Part shown: positions 44,443 through 52,886 of the stretch, piece after piece
Layout of the letters: every line of letters begins with the position of its first letter
Numbering within the stretch: position 1 is the stretch's first letter
NCBI GenBank assembly: GCA_002328495.1
Contig: DCUJ01000002.1
Span: forward strand, 175,842 to 239,841
Length of the DNA: 64,000 nt
Direction: 5' to 3'
Origin: Sulfurospirillum sp. UBA2217
Lineage (GTDB): Bacteria > Campylobacterota > Campylobacteria > Campylobacterales > Sulfurospirillaceae
The notes under the pieces: model-generated
The model's input: the letters and a program-made list of their open reading frames with translations, nothing else
What the model was told of the DNA's origin: nothing
Databases searched by the model: none
Program-made: the position numbers and the translations under genes

Positions 44443-45084
44443 ATGAAGTGCAAAAATTGTTTTTCGCCAACAGAAGTAATGAAAAATTGTCAATTTGATG
44501 CTTTCTATTCCTATTGTCCACATTGTGAAGTAATCATGCTGGATGCCTCAATGCGAGTGGGTGAGAGTAGAGAAAAACACCAATACGACCAACATATCAA
44601 TACCCTTGATAATAGCGGTTACGTACGGATGTTTGAAGATTTTTTAGATTTTTTTTGGGAAGAGCTTACATGTAAAATCCCGCATGTTCTTGATTTTGGC
44701 TCAGGTCCCACCCCTGTGCTGGCACATCTCATGCAACAACGTGGCGCCAATATCGATTGCTACGATAAATTTTACCAGCCTACGCCTATTTTTGAAGGTA
44801 AAACGTATGACCTTATAACCTCAACCGAAGTGTTTGAGCATCTCTTCAATCCACTTGAAACCCTAAAAGATTTAAGCCAACACCTCAAATCAGGAGGCTA
44901 CCTTGCGCTGATGACACTTTTTCATGACAATGAGATGGAACATTTTTGGAAGTGGTGGTACCGAAGAGACCCGACACATATCACGTTTTTCACTCCACAT
45001 ACGTTTGAAGTGATGGCGCAGATGTGTGATATGCATGTTGTAAAAACAGATACTAAAAGAGTTATTGTACTGCAAAAGCGGTAG
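44443..45084 (+). CDS. Zinc-ribbon SAM-dependent methyltransferase
   Basis: This 213-residue protein begins with a four-Cys zinc ribbon (MKCKNCFSP, SYCPHCEVIML). A class I methyltransferase domain follows: SAM motif I HVLDFGSGPTPVLAHLM at about residue 81, motif II around INIDCYDKF (ANIDCYDKFY), and LITSTEVFEHLFNPLETLKD with HLKSGGYLALMTL. Proteins of this layout are widespread and of unknown substrate; small molecules or sugars are possible. It is divergent from the binding protein gene, with a TATAAT box at 44347-44352. A TTACATGTAA palindrome encodes Thr-Cys near residue 75. Confidence 0.87.
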   Translation: MKCKNCFSPTEVMKNCQFDAFYSYCPHCEVIMLDASMRVGESREKHQYDQHINTLDNSGYVRMFEDFLDFFWEELTCKIPHVLDFGSGPTPVLAHLMQQRGANIDCYDKFYQPTPIFEGKTYDLITSTEVFEHLFNPLETLKDLSQHLKSGGYLALMTLFHDNEMEHFWKWWYRRDPTHITFFTPHTFEVMAQMCDMHVVKTDTKRVIVLQKR

Positions 45085-45101
45085 CGTTTCAGCGCTACCG
45101 C
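45078..45101. terminator. Terminator hairpin between convergent genes
   Basis: GCGGTAGCG, loop TTTCAG, CGCTACCGC is a perfect 9-bp stem that contains the methyltransferase stop codon. On the minus strand it is followed by TTTTGC, so it best serves the small exported-protein gene at 45111. Confidence 0.75.
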
Positions 45102-45110
45102 AAGGGTCAA

Positions 45111-45419
45111 TTATCGGTAATAGCGGTAACCGTCGTAGTAGTGTCTGTGGTGTGGTCTATGACGCGGTGGGTCAATATAGATTACACGAGGTGGTGCATA
45201 GTAAGGCTCTCTGTAAATAACCGTTGGTCGTGTTTCATAATAGGCAGGTGATTCCACATAACGCGTAGGCTGTTGCCCCGCGTTCAAAATACCACCCAGC
45301 AAGATAGCTGCCCCTACCCCAATAAGGGCACCTTGTTCTCTATCGCCCATAGCATGAGCACTGGTTGCCCCACTGAGCACCAAGAGAATCGATACTAAGA
45401 TAAGTTTAAATGCTTTCAT
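45111..45419 (-). CDS. Small exported Tyr/Pro/His-rich protein, paralogue of the gene at 45479
   Basis: This 102-residue protein has a signal peptide ending at TSAHAMGDRE. Next comes a short hydrophobic Gly-rich helix (ALIGVGAAILLGGIL) like a glycine zipper. The rest is rich in Tyr, Pro, Arg and His (YYETRPTVIYREPYYAPPRV, then HRPHHRHYYDGYRYYR). I do not recognise a function; such tails suggest surface or cell wall association or metal binding. GGAGTATCC precedes the ATG. It lies next to a paralogue with the same AHAMGDREQ junction. Confidence 0.78.
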   Translation of the reverse strand: MKAFKLILVSILLVLSGATSAHAMGDREQGALIGVGAAILLGGILNAGQQPTRYVESPAYYETRPTVIYREPYYAPPRVIYIDPPRHRPHHRHYYDGYRYYR

Positions 45420-45478
45420 TGGATACTCCTTTTAAAAACTAATGACATTCTAATATAAAATCGTGAACTGTTTGTGAA

Positions 45479-45814
45479 TTAATGATACCCCTTAATCACA
45501 TACGCTCTATCTCCATAGTGACCGGGCTTATGATGTCCTACGTGCTGATAAGGTTGTCTGTAAACAACGGTTGGCGCAGGTACATAATAAGGCTGTGTAT
45601 AAACAATGGTAGGAGCAGGCTCATAATACTCGGGAGTCTGCTCGTATCTCGTGTCGGAAGAGCCCGACGTGCTGGAGCCAAACAATGCACTCAAAATCAC
45701 CACTGCCCCTGCACCCAAAAGTGCCGCTTGTTCTCTATCACCCATCGCATGAGCTTGAGAAACGCTTCCTAAAATCAAGGATGCTGAAAGAGCAATAGCT
45801 TTAATGGTTTTCAT
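45479..45814 (-). CDS. Small exported Tyr/Pro-rich protein, paralogue of the gene at 45111
   Basis: This 111-residue protein shares the signal peptide end and mature start (AHAMGDREQAALLGAGAVVI) with its neighbour. A Ser/Gly linker (GSSTSGSSD) and Tyr/Pro repeats (YYEPAPTIVYTQPYYVPAPT, then VVYRQPYQH) follow, ending in a His-rich tail. The PAPT-VVY units repeat twice. The pair arose by duplication and then diverged in the tails. AAGGAGTTTACA precedes the ATG. Function is unknown. Confidence 0.78.
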   Translation of the reverse strand: MKTIKAIALSASLILGSVSQAHAMGDREQAALLGAGAVVILSALFGSSTSGSSDTRYEQTPEYYEPAPTIVYTQPYYVPAPTVVYRQPYQHVGHHKPGHYGDRAYVIKGYH

Positions 45815-45871
45815 TGTAAACTCCTTTTTAATAGAGAAATCTTAATGAAAAATTGTGGAGAGATTGTGAAT

Positions 45872-47461
45872 TTAATCTTTCATACAGTCTCTTACATGTA
45901 AGAACTTTTCTAGGTTTTCGAAAAAGATATCGATCAGCTTAGGCTCAAAATGTTTTCCTCGCTCCTCTTTGAACAAATTGAAAATTTTCTCATCATCCCA
46001 TGCGGGTTTATACACACGTGCACTCCCTAGTGCATCAAAAACATCGGCCAAAGCTGTGATACGCCCATAGATATGAATCTCTTCTGCTTTTTTCCCATCA
46101 GGATACCCTGTTCCATCCCATTTTTCATGATGTTCTTTGGCAACAATGGCTGCCATTTTAAGTAACGGTCTTTGCGAGTGTTTGAGCATTTCATACCCTA
46201 ACATCGCATGCGTATCCATAATAGCTCTCTCCGTCGCATCAAAACGTCCTGGTTTATTCAAAACAGCATCAGGGATACCGACTTTTCCAATGTCATGCAT
46301 CGGGGATGCAAGTTTAAGCATTTCAGACTCTTTTTCATCCAGTCCATAGTGAAGTGCCAAAATTTTACAATACTCCGCCACACGTCTGACATGATTGCCC
46401 GTCTCTTTTGAACGCGTTTCGCCAATCGCTCCCATCGTAAAAAGAACCTCTTTTTGCGTATCTTCAATCTCATCATTAAGAGCATTCACCTCTTTGAGCC
46501 CCTCTTCAATTTTGGCTTCTACCTCATCCATCGTTAAAGAAACATGGCGCGTTACCCTAATGGAGAGCACTATAATAAAAAGAATGGTTAAAAAACCCAC
46601 ACTCCATTGTATCCAACGCATTTTGTCGATAAACCCTGAAGAGAGCTCTGAAATGATGGTCTCAAACGCCATGCTCAGTTTTTCATTTTCTTTTAAAACA
46701 GCAGATGCACGAAGAAGCGTTTTTTCTTCCACCTGACGTGTCTGCTCCAAGCGAATTGCTTCCGACCCAATTTCCTTTACCACGTTTGCATATGCCGCCA
46801 AATCCTGAGCTACAGCATCGCCTGCAATCGTGTTGGTTTGAAGAAGGTTTTCTATCGAAGAGAGCCATTTGTTTAACGTAACCTCATCGCTGTGTTGATA
46901 TAAGGTCTCTTTGCTGTAGTACCGGAGATCACTTAATGCTTTCATCTGCTCAATCGAAGCGTGGCTTAGTAGATGGTTTTGAATGCCGATACGCATCCTA
47001 TTTTCTTCAGGATAAAGCGCTTCAAAACGGTGCATATATCCAATTTTTTCACGCTCAAGATGGTAAATTTCGTCAAACATAAGTTCAATACGGTGCTCAT
47101 TTTCATACAGTTCTTGCAAATAGCGCTTAATCGTTTCATTGTGCCGAATATTCGTAATGAGCGCATTGGCTAGCGTCTGTTTTTTCTTTAAAGAGAGCTC
47201 GTTTCGTAAGGCTTCAAACTTCTCTTCAAACAAGACAAATTCTTGTTTTTGCGCATCAAGTATCGCTACTGCTTTGACCTTCGTACTTTCATTGATAATC
47301 TCATTCATGCGCTCTTGCATCAATAAAATCGCAGCCACTTTTTCTCTAAAAATACTATTTTCTTTAATCTGATACGTAATCAATCCGCTGATAATCCCTA
47401 AAAAAAGTAATAAGGCTACCACAAAAACAAAGCTAAGCTTCACACGCGTTCGAATATTCAT
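45872..47461 (-). CDS. Membrane HD-GYP protein, probable cyclic di-GMP phosphodiesterase
   Basis: From the ATG at 47461 (AGGAGGCAAGG just upstream) this is a 529-residue protein. A membrane helix at about residues 8-30 and another near 285-305 (FLTILFIIVLSIRVT) enclose a long helical periplasmic domain. A coiled coil leads to the HD-GYP domain: NHVRRVAEYCKILALHYG, the HD pair in ASPMHDIGKVGIPDAVLNKP, KEHHEKWDGTGYPDGKKAEE and ITALADVFDALGS. HD-GYP enzymes hydrolyse cyclic di-GMP to pGpG or GMP. The start overlaps the MFS gene by 4 nt (ATGA). The last residues include LHV from a TTACATGTAA. Confidence 0.92.
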   Translation of the reverse strand: MNIRTRVKLSFVFVVALLLFLGIISGLITYQIKENSIFREKVAAILLMQERMNEIINESTKVKAVAILDAQKQEFVLFEEKFEALRNELSLKKKQTLANALITNIRHNETIKRYLQELYENEHRIELMFDEIYHLEREKIGYMHRFEALYPEENRMRIGIQNHLLSHASIEQMKALSDLRYYSKETLYQHSDEVTLNKWLSSIENLLQTNTIAGDAVAQDLAAYANVVKEIGSEAIRLEQTRQVEEKTLLRASAVLKENEKLSMAFETIISELSSGFIDKMRWIQWSVGFLTILFIIVLSIRVTRHVSLTMDEVEAKIEEGLKEVNALNDEIEDTQKEVLFTMGAIGETRSKETGNHVRRVAEYCKILALHYGLDEKESEMLKLASPMHDIGKVGIPDAVLNKPGRFDATERAIMDTHAMLGYEMLKHSQRPLLKMAAIVAKEHHEKWDGTGYPDGKKAEEIHIYGRITALADVFDALGSARVYKPAWDDEKIFNLFKEERGKHFEPKLIDIFFENLEKFLHVRDCMKD

Positions 47462-48645
47462 CCTTGCCTCCTTATCCACTGCCAATATCCTCCAAAGAAG
47501 AGAAACCCTGCGCCTAAGAAAAAGGTTACTGCCCACAAAGGAACGCCTAGTTCAAACAATCCTCCAATCGCAAAGGATACCAAGGTACTCATTCCCATAA
47601 ACACCATATCATTGTACGCAATCACACGCCCATAATACGCCTCATCTGTTTCATACTGGATAAGCGTGTAGGTGTACGACCATAAGGTTGTGGTAAAGAG
47701 CCCACACGCAATAATTCCTATGAAACTTATTCTAAAATCATACTGCAAAATCCCCCAAAGCATCACACTCACGCCTTGTGCGATAAAAATCCACACCAGC
47801 GATTTATCATTCGTATAGGGGCTTAAAAGAAATTGCCCTAGCACGAGCGAAATAGCTCTGGTGGCATTCATAAAGCCAATAATCAACGCCGCAGAAAAAA
47901 GTGCCTTATACTCATAATCTGCCAGCAACGCAATCAAAGCATCGTACGCACTAAGCCCTACACTGGAGTGCAAGAGAATCAAATGTATGATTTTTGGATG
48001 CGCTTTAAGGTACACAAACCCACTCACAATCATCTCTTTGACGTTAACACCCGCATGACTGGCTAATGAGGGCACATTAAGCCCTAACAGTAGCCAAAAG
48101 CCGACCGCATAGATGAGCATATCTGCCATAAATGCACTGGTGGTTCCAAAATAATGGACATAAAACCCCGCAATTGCCATGCCTAAGGCATACGAAACAG
48201 ACCAAATAATCGAGTGAATTTCATTGGCTATTTTTAAATCCGCCTCATTTAAAAGCTTGGGAAGTAACGACATCTCCGTTTGGAAATAGATACTTCCCGT
48301 ACCCATGCGTACAAAAATAAGCGCCAAAAGTGCCCAAACATAGTCTAAAGAATCAATCCAAAGCAAGAAAAAAACCGTCACAATTTCAATAGACGTAAGG
48401 GTCAGCATAAAGGTTTTTGTCTCAACTTTATCGATAATAGCGCCACTAAAAGGGGCTAAAAGCATGGAGGGCAAAAAGGTAAAGGCAGCTGCGCAACTTA
48501 GCACCCACACAGGAGCTTCTAAGCTTATCAGTAAGGCATAAATGGCTGTATGGCTAAACCATACGCCAAAATAGCAAATGAGTTGCACAAGACTCAAACG
48601 TCGCAATGTAGCATTGGATTGTAAGAGTGTTACATAGGTGGACAT
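47458..48645 (-). CDS. Major facilitator superfamily transporter
   Basis: This 395-residue, ~12-helix inner membrane protein begins with a cytosolic stretch and the first helix LICYFGVWFSHTAIYALLIS. The loop after TM2 (LLAPFSGAIIDKVETK) matches the MFS motif A position, and the pattern resembles MFS_3/enterobactin exporter-like families. The substrate is not known. It overlaps the HD-GYP gene by 4 nt, so the two are co-translated. It is divergent from the Cache chemoreceptor. Confidence 0.9.
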   Translation of the reverse strand: MSTYVTLLQSNATLRRLSLVQLICYFGVWFSHTAIYALLISLEAPVWVLSCAAAFTFLPSMLLAPFSGAIIDKVETKTFMLTLTSIEIVTVFFLLWIDSLDYVWALLALIFVRMGTGSIYFQTEMSLLPKLLNEADLKIANEIHSIIWSVSYALGMAIAGFYVHYFGTTSAFMADMLIYAVGFWLLLGLNVPSLASHAGVNVKEMIVSGFVYLKAHPKIIHLILLHSSVGLSAYDALIALLADYEYKALFSAALIIGFMNATRAISLVLGQFLLSPYTNDKSLVWIFIAQGVSVMLWGILQYDFRISFIGIIACGLFTTTLWSYTYTLIQYETDEAYYGRVIAYNDMVFMGMSTLVSFAIGGLFELGVPLWAVTFFLGAGFLFFGGYWQWIRRQG

Positions 48646-48754
48646 ACCAACTTCCTTTATAGAGTAAAAATGGATTGTACCTTATTTCGTCATAAGAAAG
48701 TTTTCACAATTATGCTAAAATAAAATTAGATTATAAAAGACAAAGGAGGTTGCG

Positions 48755-50446
48755 ATGAAAATTTCAACACGTATTTTGATTGCATTGGTATTAGCCCTTA
48801 CCATTTTAGGGGGTTCTATTATCACTGTTTCGTATATGAATACACTTAAAAATGAACAAATGTTCCTAGAAGAGTACCAAAAAAGTGCGTATGCGTTTTA
48901 CGAAAGTGAGCTTAAGACCATTATGGACATCACTGTTCAAACTTCAATGGCTATTTATAACTTTCAAAAAGCCAAAGGTATCAGCGATGAGAAAATCAAA
49001 GAAGCCATCATCGACAAATTCCAAGAACTCCGTTTCTTTGATGACAAGAGTGGGTATATCTTCGTTTATGAGTACGATGGTACCTGCATCACTGTCCCAA
49101 CAAATAAAGCATTGACTGGAAAAAACTTGATTGATTTAAAAGATTCCAAGGGTCGCTTTTTTCTGAAAGATTTAATTGATACCGCCAAAAAAGGTGGGGG
49201 CATTGTCAAATACGAATTCCCAAAAGTCAAAGATGGGCAACCTTTCCCAAAACTTGCCTACTCTGTCCCTTTTGCTCCCTACAATTGGATGATAGGAACA
49301 GGGGTATATGTTGATAGCCTTGATGCACAAATCTCACGTCTCAAAGATCAAATTGATAAAAACATTGCGGCACAAATGACTCTATTTACGATTGTTTCTC
49401 TTGTGCTCATTGTTTTATCTATTGGGATTATGATTTTAGTGATTCGCTCAACCATTACACGACCTCTTCACGCTCTCATGGTACGCGCCGATAATCTTTC
49501 CAGTGGCGATGGTGATTTGACACGTAAACTTGAGATTGAAGGCAAGGATGAGATTGCCCTTGCCAGTACAAGCATTAACCGATTTATCGAAAAAGTGCGA
49601 CTCTTAATCAGCGAAGCAAAAAATCTTTCCAACGAAAACTCTTCCATCTCCAGTGAACTCTCTTCCACCTCTTTACATGTAGGACGCTCTGTTGAAACCT
49701 CGATGCAAATTGTAGGCGACACCACACACAAAGCAACTGCGTTGAAAACGGAAATGGAACTTGGCATCACAGAGGCAAAAGTGGGAAAAGCAGAGCTTCT
49801 CAAAGCCAATGAATATCTTAAAGAGGCGAACAATACCATTTTAGCACTCACGCACGATATCCAAAAGAGTGCTTCCACTGAAATCGAACTGGCACATAAA
49901 ATCCAACAACTCAGCCACGATGCGTCACAGGTTAAAGATATCTTGGTGGTGATTGGTGACATTGCCGATCAAACCAACCTCCTTGCACTCAATGCTGCCA
50001 TTGAAGCCGCACGCGCAGGCGAACACGGACGAGGATTTGCTGTGGTTGCCGATGAGGTGCGAAAATTAGCCGAGCGCACCCAAAAAAGCCTCCAAGAGAT
50101 TAACGCAACCATCAACGTCATCGTTCAAGCCATTGTTGATAGTTCAGAACAAATGACAACCAACTCTAAACAAGTTGAATCTCTAGCCACCACCGCAAGC
50201 ACCGCGGAGAGCAAAATCAACAATATGTTTGATGTCATGGGTAATGCCACAAAAGTTTCCGATAAAACCTCAGAAAACTATCTTAAAACAGGCAATGATA
50301 TTGCCGTGATGATTGACAATGTCAGTAAAATCAATGAGATTTCGAGTCAAAATGCGCGTAGTGTGGAAGAGATAGCCTCAGCCGCTGAGCATCTTAGTCG
50401 CATGACTGAAGAGCTCAATCTAAAACTATCCGAATTTAGAACGTAG
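48755..50446 (+). CDS. Methyl-accepting chemotaxis protein with single Cache (sCache_2) sensor
   Basis: This 563-residue chemoreceptor has membrane helices at about residues 7-28 and 205-230. The periplasmic part has Cache features (DKSGYIFVYEYDGTCITVP, then NLIDLKDSKGRFFLKDLIDT and VPFAPYNWMIGTGVYVDSLD); sCache_2 receptors usually bind small carboxylates. A HAMP domain follows (STITRPLHALMVRADNLSSG), then the signalling hairpin with tip near 403-440. AAAGGAGGTTGCG is a strong ribosome site. A TTACATGTAG variant encodes Leu-His-Val near residue 307. Confidence 0.96.
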   Translation: MKISTRILIALVLALTILGGSIITVSYMNTLKNEQMFLEEYQKSAYAFYESELKTIMDITVQTSMAIYNFQKAKGISDEKIKEAIIDKFQELRFFDDKSGYIFVYEYDGTCITVPTNKALTGKNLIDLKDSKGRFFLKDLIDTAKKGGGIVKYEFPKVKDGQPFPKLAYSVPFAPYNWMIGTGVYVDSLDAQISRLKDQIDKNIAAQMTLFTIVSLVLIVLSIGIMILVIRSTITRPLHALMVRADNLSSGDGDLTRKLEIEGKDEIALASTSINRFIEKVRLLISEAKNLSNENSSISSELSSTSLHVGRSVETSMQIVGDTTHKATALKTEMELGITEAKVGKAELLKANEYLKEANNTILALTHDIQKSASTEIELAHKIQQLSHDASQVKDILVVIGDIADQTNLLALNAAIEAARAGEHGRGFAVVADEVRKLAERTQKSLQEINATINVIVQAIVDSSEQMTTNSKQVESLATTASTAESKINNMFDVMGNATKVSDKTSENYLKTGNDIAVMIDNVSKINEISSQNARSVEEIASAAEHLSRMTEELNLKLSEFRT

Positions 50447-50455
50447 ACAGAACGT

Positions 50456-51061
50456 ATGGGCACAGAATTTTCAATTATTTCTACAGCACTTTTGTTGATG
50501 CTGGTTATCGACCCTTTTGGAAATGTGCCCGTAATTCTTTCCATTTTAAAAGACGTTCCACTGACACAACGTAAGCGTATTATCATTCGTGAAATGCTCA
50601 TTGGTCTTGCCATTTTGGTGCTTTTTTTATTGGGTGGGGATCTTTTTTTAAACCTCTTTCACCTTGAAACCTCCGCCGTGCGTATCGCAGGAGCTGTCAT
50701 ATTTTTCATCATTGGATTGAAGATGATTTTTCCAGGGAACGAAGGAAGTAGCGGGCTTTATGGCAGTGTCAATGAACCTTTTGTTGTCCCCATAGCGATT
50801 CCTCTGATAGCAGGACCTTCCACGCTTGCAACCCTGTTAGTCATGAGTAAATCCCACACACATTACAGTGTAGAGCTTTTTATCTCGTTACTGTTGGCAT
50901 GGGGATTTTCCGCACTTATTATGGTTCTCTCTCCACTTCTATATAAGCTCTTGCGCGATAAAGGACTCCTTGCCCTTGAGAAGCTGATGGGAATGCTTTT
51001 GCTCATCATGTCCATACAGATGCTCATAGATGGCATACGAGGGCTTATTGTGACATTTTAG
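50456..51061 (+). CDS. MarC-family integral membrane protein
   Basis: This 201-residue protein has six helices and matches the MarC/UPF0056 family: LMLVIDPFGNVPVILSILKD near the N-terminus, GAVIFFIIGLKMIFPG, and VVPIAIPLIAGPSTLATLLV. MarC was once linked to multiple antibiotic resistance, but the role is not established. It starts 9 nt after the chemoreceptor, possibly co-transcribed with it. It is convergent with msrA, with a TTACATGTAA palindrome in the gap (51065). Confidence 0.93.
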   Translation: MGTEFSIISTALLLMLVIDPFGNVPVILSILKDVPLTQRKRIIIREMLIGLAILVLFLLGGDLFLNLFHLETSAVRIAGAVIFFIIGLKMIFPGNEGSSGLYGSVNEPFVVPIAIPLIAGPSTLATLLVMSKSHTHYSVELFISLLLAWGFSALIMVLSPLLYKLLRDKGLLALEKLMGMLLLIMSIQMLIDGIRGLIVTF

Positions 51062-51077
51062 CCTTTACATGTAAAGC

Positions 51078-51674
51078 CTATTTGACCATCTCTTTATAAA
51101 CATGTTTAAAATGCTCTACCTTTGGAGAAACCACAAAGACACAATAGCCTTGATTTGGGTTGTTTTTAAAGTAATTTTGATGGTAGTTTTCCGCTTCGTA
51201 AACCATAGGCAAAGGCTGTAGATGTGTCACAATGGGTTTTAAAAACTTTTCACCAAAGGTTTTGATGGACGCCTCTGCTTTTTCACGCTGTATATCATCG
51301 TGGTAGAAGATGACCGAGCGATATTGCGTGCCCACATCATTACCTTGACGATTGAGTGTGGTTGGGTCATGAATCAGCCAAAAAATCTTCAAAATTTCTT
51401 CATAAGTGATTACCTGTGCATCAAAGGTAATTTGCACCACCTCAGCATGATGGGTTTTACCACTACTAACCTGCTCATAGGTAGGGTTTTTAACATCACC
51501 CCCTGCGTATCCACTGATGACATCCAAGACACCACGCGTCTCTTCAAAGACAGCCTCTAGGCACCAAAAACATCCACCTCCCAATGTTGCAACTTCTTTT
51601 TTCATCGCTTCTTCCTTCGCGTAGCTAGAGAGACTGAAACAAACTACAAATACTAAAAAGAGTTGTATACGCAT
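51078..51674 (-). CDS. msrA: Peptide methionine sulfoxide reductase A, exported
   Basis: This 198-residue MsrA has an N-terminal signal peptide (MRIQLFLVFVVCFSLSSYAK), so it would repair oxidised periplasmic proteins. The active site is GGGCFWCLEAVFEETRGVLD; then come GYAGGDVKNPTYEQVSSGKT, HAEVVQITFD and YRSVIFYHDDIQ. The family reduces the S form of methionine sulfoxide. No MsrB domain is fused. It is divergent from the MCE operon. Confidence 0.97.
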   Translation of the reverse strand: MRIQLFLVFVVCFSLSSYAKEEAMKKEVATLGGGCFWCLEAVFEETRGVLDVISGYAGGDVKNPTYEQVSSGKTHHAEVVQITFDAQVITYEEILKIFWLIHDPTTLNRQGNDVGTQYRSVIFYHDDIQREKAEASIKTFGEKFLKPIVTHLQPLPMVYEAENYHQNYFKNNPNQGYCVFVVSPKVEHFKHVYKEMVK

Positions 51675-51728
51675 CTTTGCCCCTTTTTTGTAACGATTAT
51701 ATCACGTAAAAATAAACGTTGGGTATGC

Positions 51729-51734
51729 TATAAT
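51729..51734 (+). promoter_or_regulatory. -10 box of the MCE operon
   Basis: A perfect TATAAT with TATGC before it (extended -10 character) lies 34 nt upstream of the MlaE ATG. The transcript would carry the AGAGGGATTCAAG ribosome site. Confidence 0.68.
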
Positions 51735-51767
51735 CATCTATCTATTTTGCCTAAAGAGGGATTCAAG

Positions 51768-52886
51768 ATGCACGAAGCTACCGTTTTTATCTCCCAAGAG
51801 CCTGAAGAGCTCACGGTCGTGCTAGAGGGAGATTGGGTTCAATCGGCAGTCAAACGTCTTGATGCCTCCTTGCAAAACCTTACATGTAAACACTGTCATT
51901 TTGATTTTTCAAAGATTCAAGACTTCGACACACACGGAATCGTACTCATTTTACACCATCTCAGAAGACTTGAAAATCAACAATGCACCCTTCGTTTCAC
52001 TCAAGGGAATGCCCATTTTTCAAAGCTATTTAGCATGTGTGAGACACATTTTCAAGAGCCTCCCCCTTCTGGGAAAAAAGACTTTTTTGTTTTCGAATAT
52101 CTTGAAAAGAGTGGGAAAACCGTTATTGATGGAGGAAAAACACTCTCTTCGTTTTTTTCATTTACTGGAGAACTAGCCCATCATATTAGCGCAGCACTCA
52201 TCAATCCTGTAACGATTCGTCTGCGTGCCACCTTGTACCACATCCAACACAGTGGGGCAGGGGCACTTCCTATTATTTTACTCACCTCTTTTTTAATTGG
52301 GGTAGTTATTGCTTATCAAGGAGCCACGCAACTGGAAAAATTTGGTGCCAACATCTTCATCGTTGAAATGGTCACCATCTCTGCGGTACGTGAACTAGCC
52401 CCTCTTTTAACGGCTATCGTTGTGGCTGGGCGCAGTGCTTCTGCGTATACGGCACAAATCGGGGTGATGAAAATCACCGATGAAGTGGATGCTATGCGTT
52501 CTATGGGATTTTCACCTTGGGATTTTCTTGTCCTGCCACGCCTGTTTGGATTGATTATCTCGCTACCTCTTTTGGTCTTTTTTGCGGATGTTGTTTCAGT
52601 GTTTGGAGGCATGGTGATTGCGTCGACAAAATTGGATATCAGCTTTGTCGAGTTCATCGACCGTATTCAAGAAACGGTTCCCCTGAAACACCTCGTTATT
52701 GGATTTATCAAAGCCCCTATTTTTGGTGCGATTATTGCTACGATTGGCTGTTTCCGTGGATTTCAAATCGACAGCAGCACAGAGAGTGTTGGCAAATACA
52801 CCACCATCAGTGTGGTCAATACTATCTTTTGGGTGATTGCCGTGGATGCTATTATTTCAGTGTTGCTTACGGAGATGGGACTGTGA
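51768..52886 (+). CDS. mlaE: MCE-system permease MlaE with N-terminal STAS-like domain
   Basis: From the ATG at 51768 this is a 372-residue protein (an upstream in-frame start lacks a ribosome site). Residues ~1-105 resemble a STAS/MlaB domain, including the segment DFSKIQDFDTHGIVLILHHL, which in E. coli is the separate protein MlaB. The remainder is the MlaE permease: LPIILLTSFLIGVVIAYQGA, TISAVRELAPLLTAIVVAGR and DEVDAMRSMGFSPWDFLVLP. It would move lipids between inner and outer membrane. The stop overlaps the ATPase start by 4 nt. Confidence 0.93.
   Translation: MHEATVFISQEPEELTVVLEGDWVQSAVKRLDASLQNLTCKHCHFDFSKIQDFDTHGIVLILHHLRRLENQQCTLRFTQGNAHFSKLFSMCETHFQEPPPSGKKDFFVFEYLEKSGKTVIDGGKTLSSFFSFTGELAHHISAALINPVTIRLRATLYHIQHSGAGALPIILLTSFLIGVVIAYQGATQLEKFGANIFIVEMVTISAVRELAPLLTAIVVAGRSASAYTAQIGVMKITDEVDAMRSMGFSPWDFLVLPRLFGLIISLPLLVFFADVVSVFGGMVIASTKLDISFVEFIDRIQETVPLKHLVIGFIKAPIFGAIIATIGCFRGFQIDSSTESVGKYTTISVVNTIFWVIAVDAIISVLLTEMGL

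Noticed and set aside
46966..47173. Open frames on both strands within the HD-GYP gene
   Set aside because: Both lie inside a well-supported gene, have no ribosome site and no family features.
51663..51767. Longer N-terminus for MlaE
   Set aside because: It includes the promoter TATAAT at 51729 and has no ribosome site; the ATG at 51768 does.
52517..52882. Upstream extension of the MlaF reading frame
   Set aside because: It lies wholly within mlaE in another frame; the GTG at 52883 overlapping the mlaE stop gives a normal ABC ATPase length.
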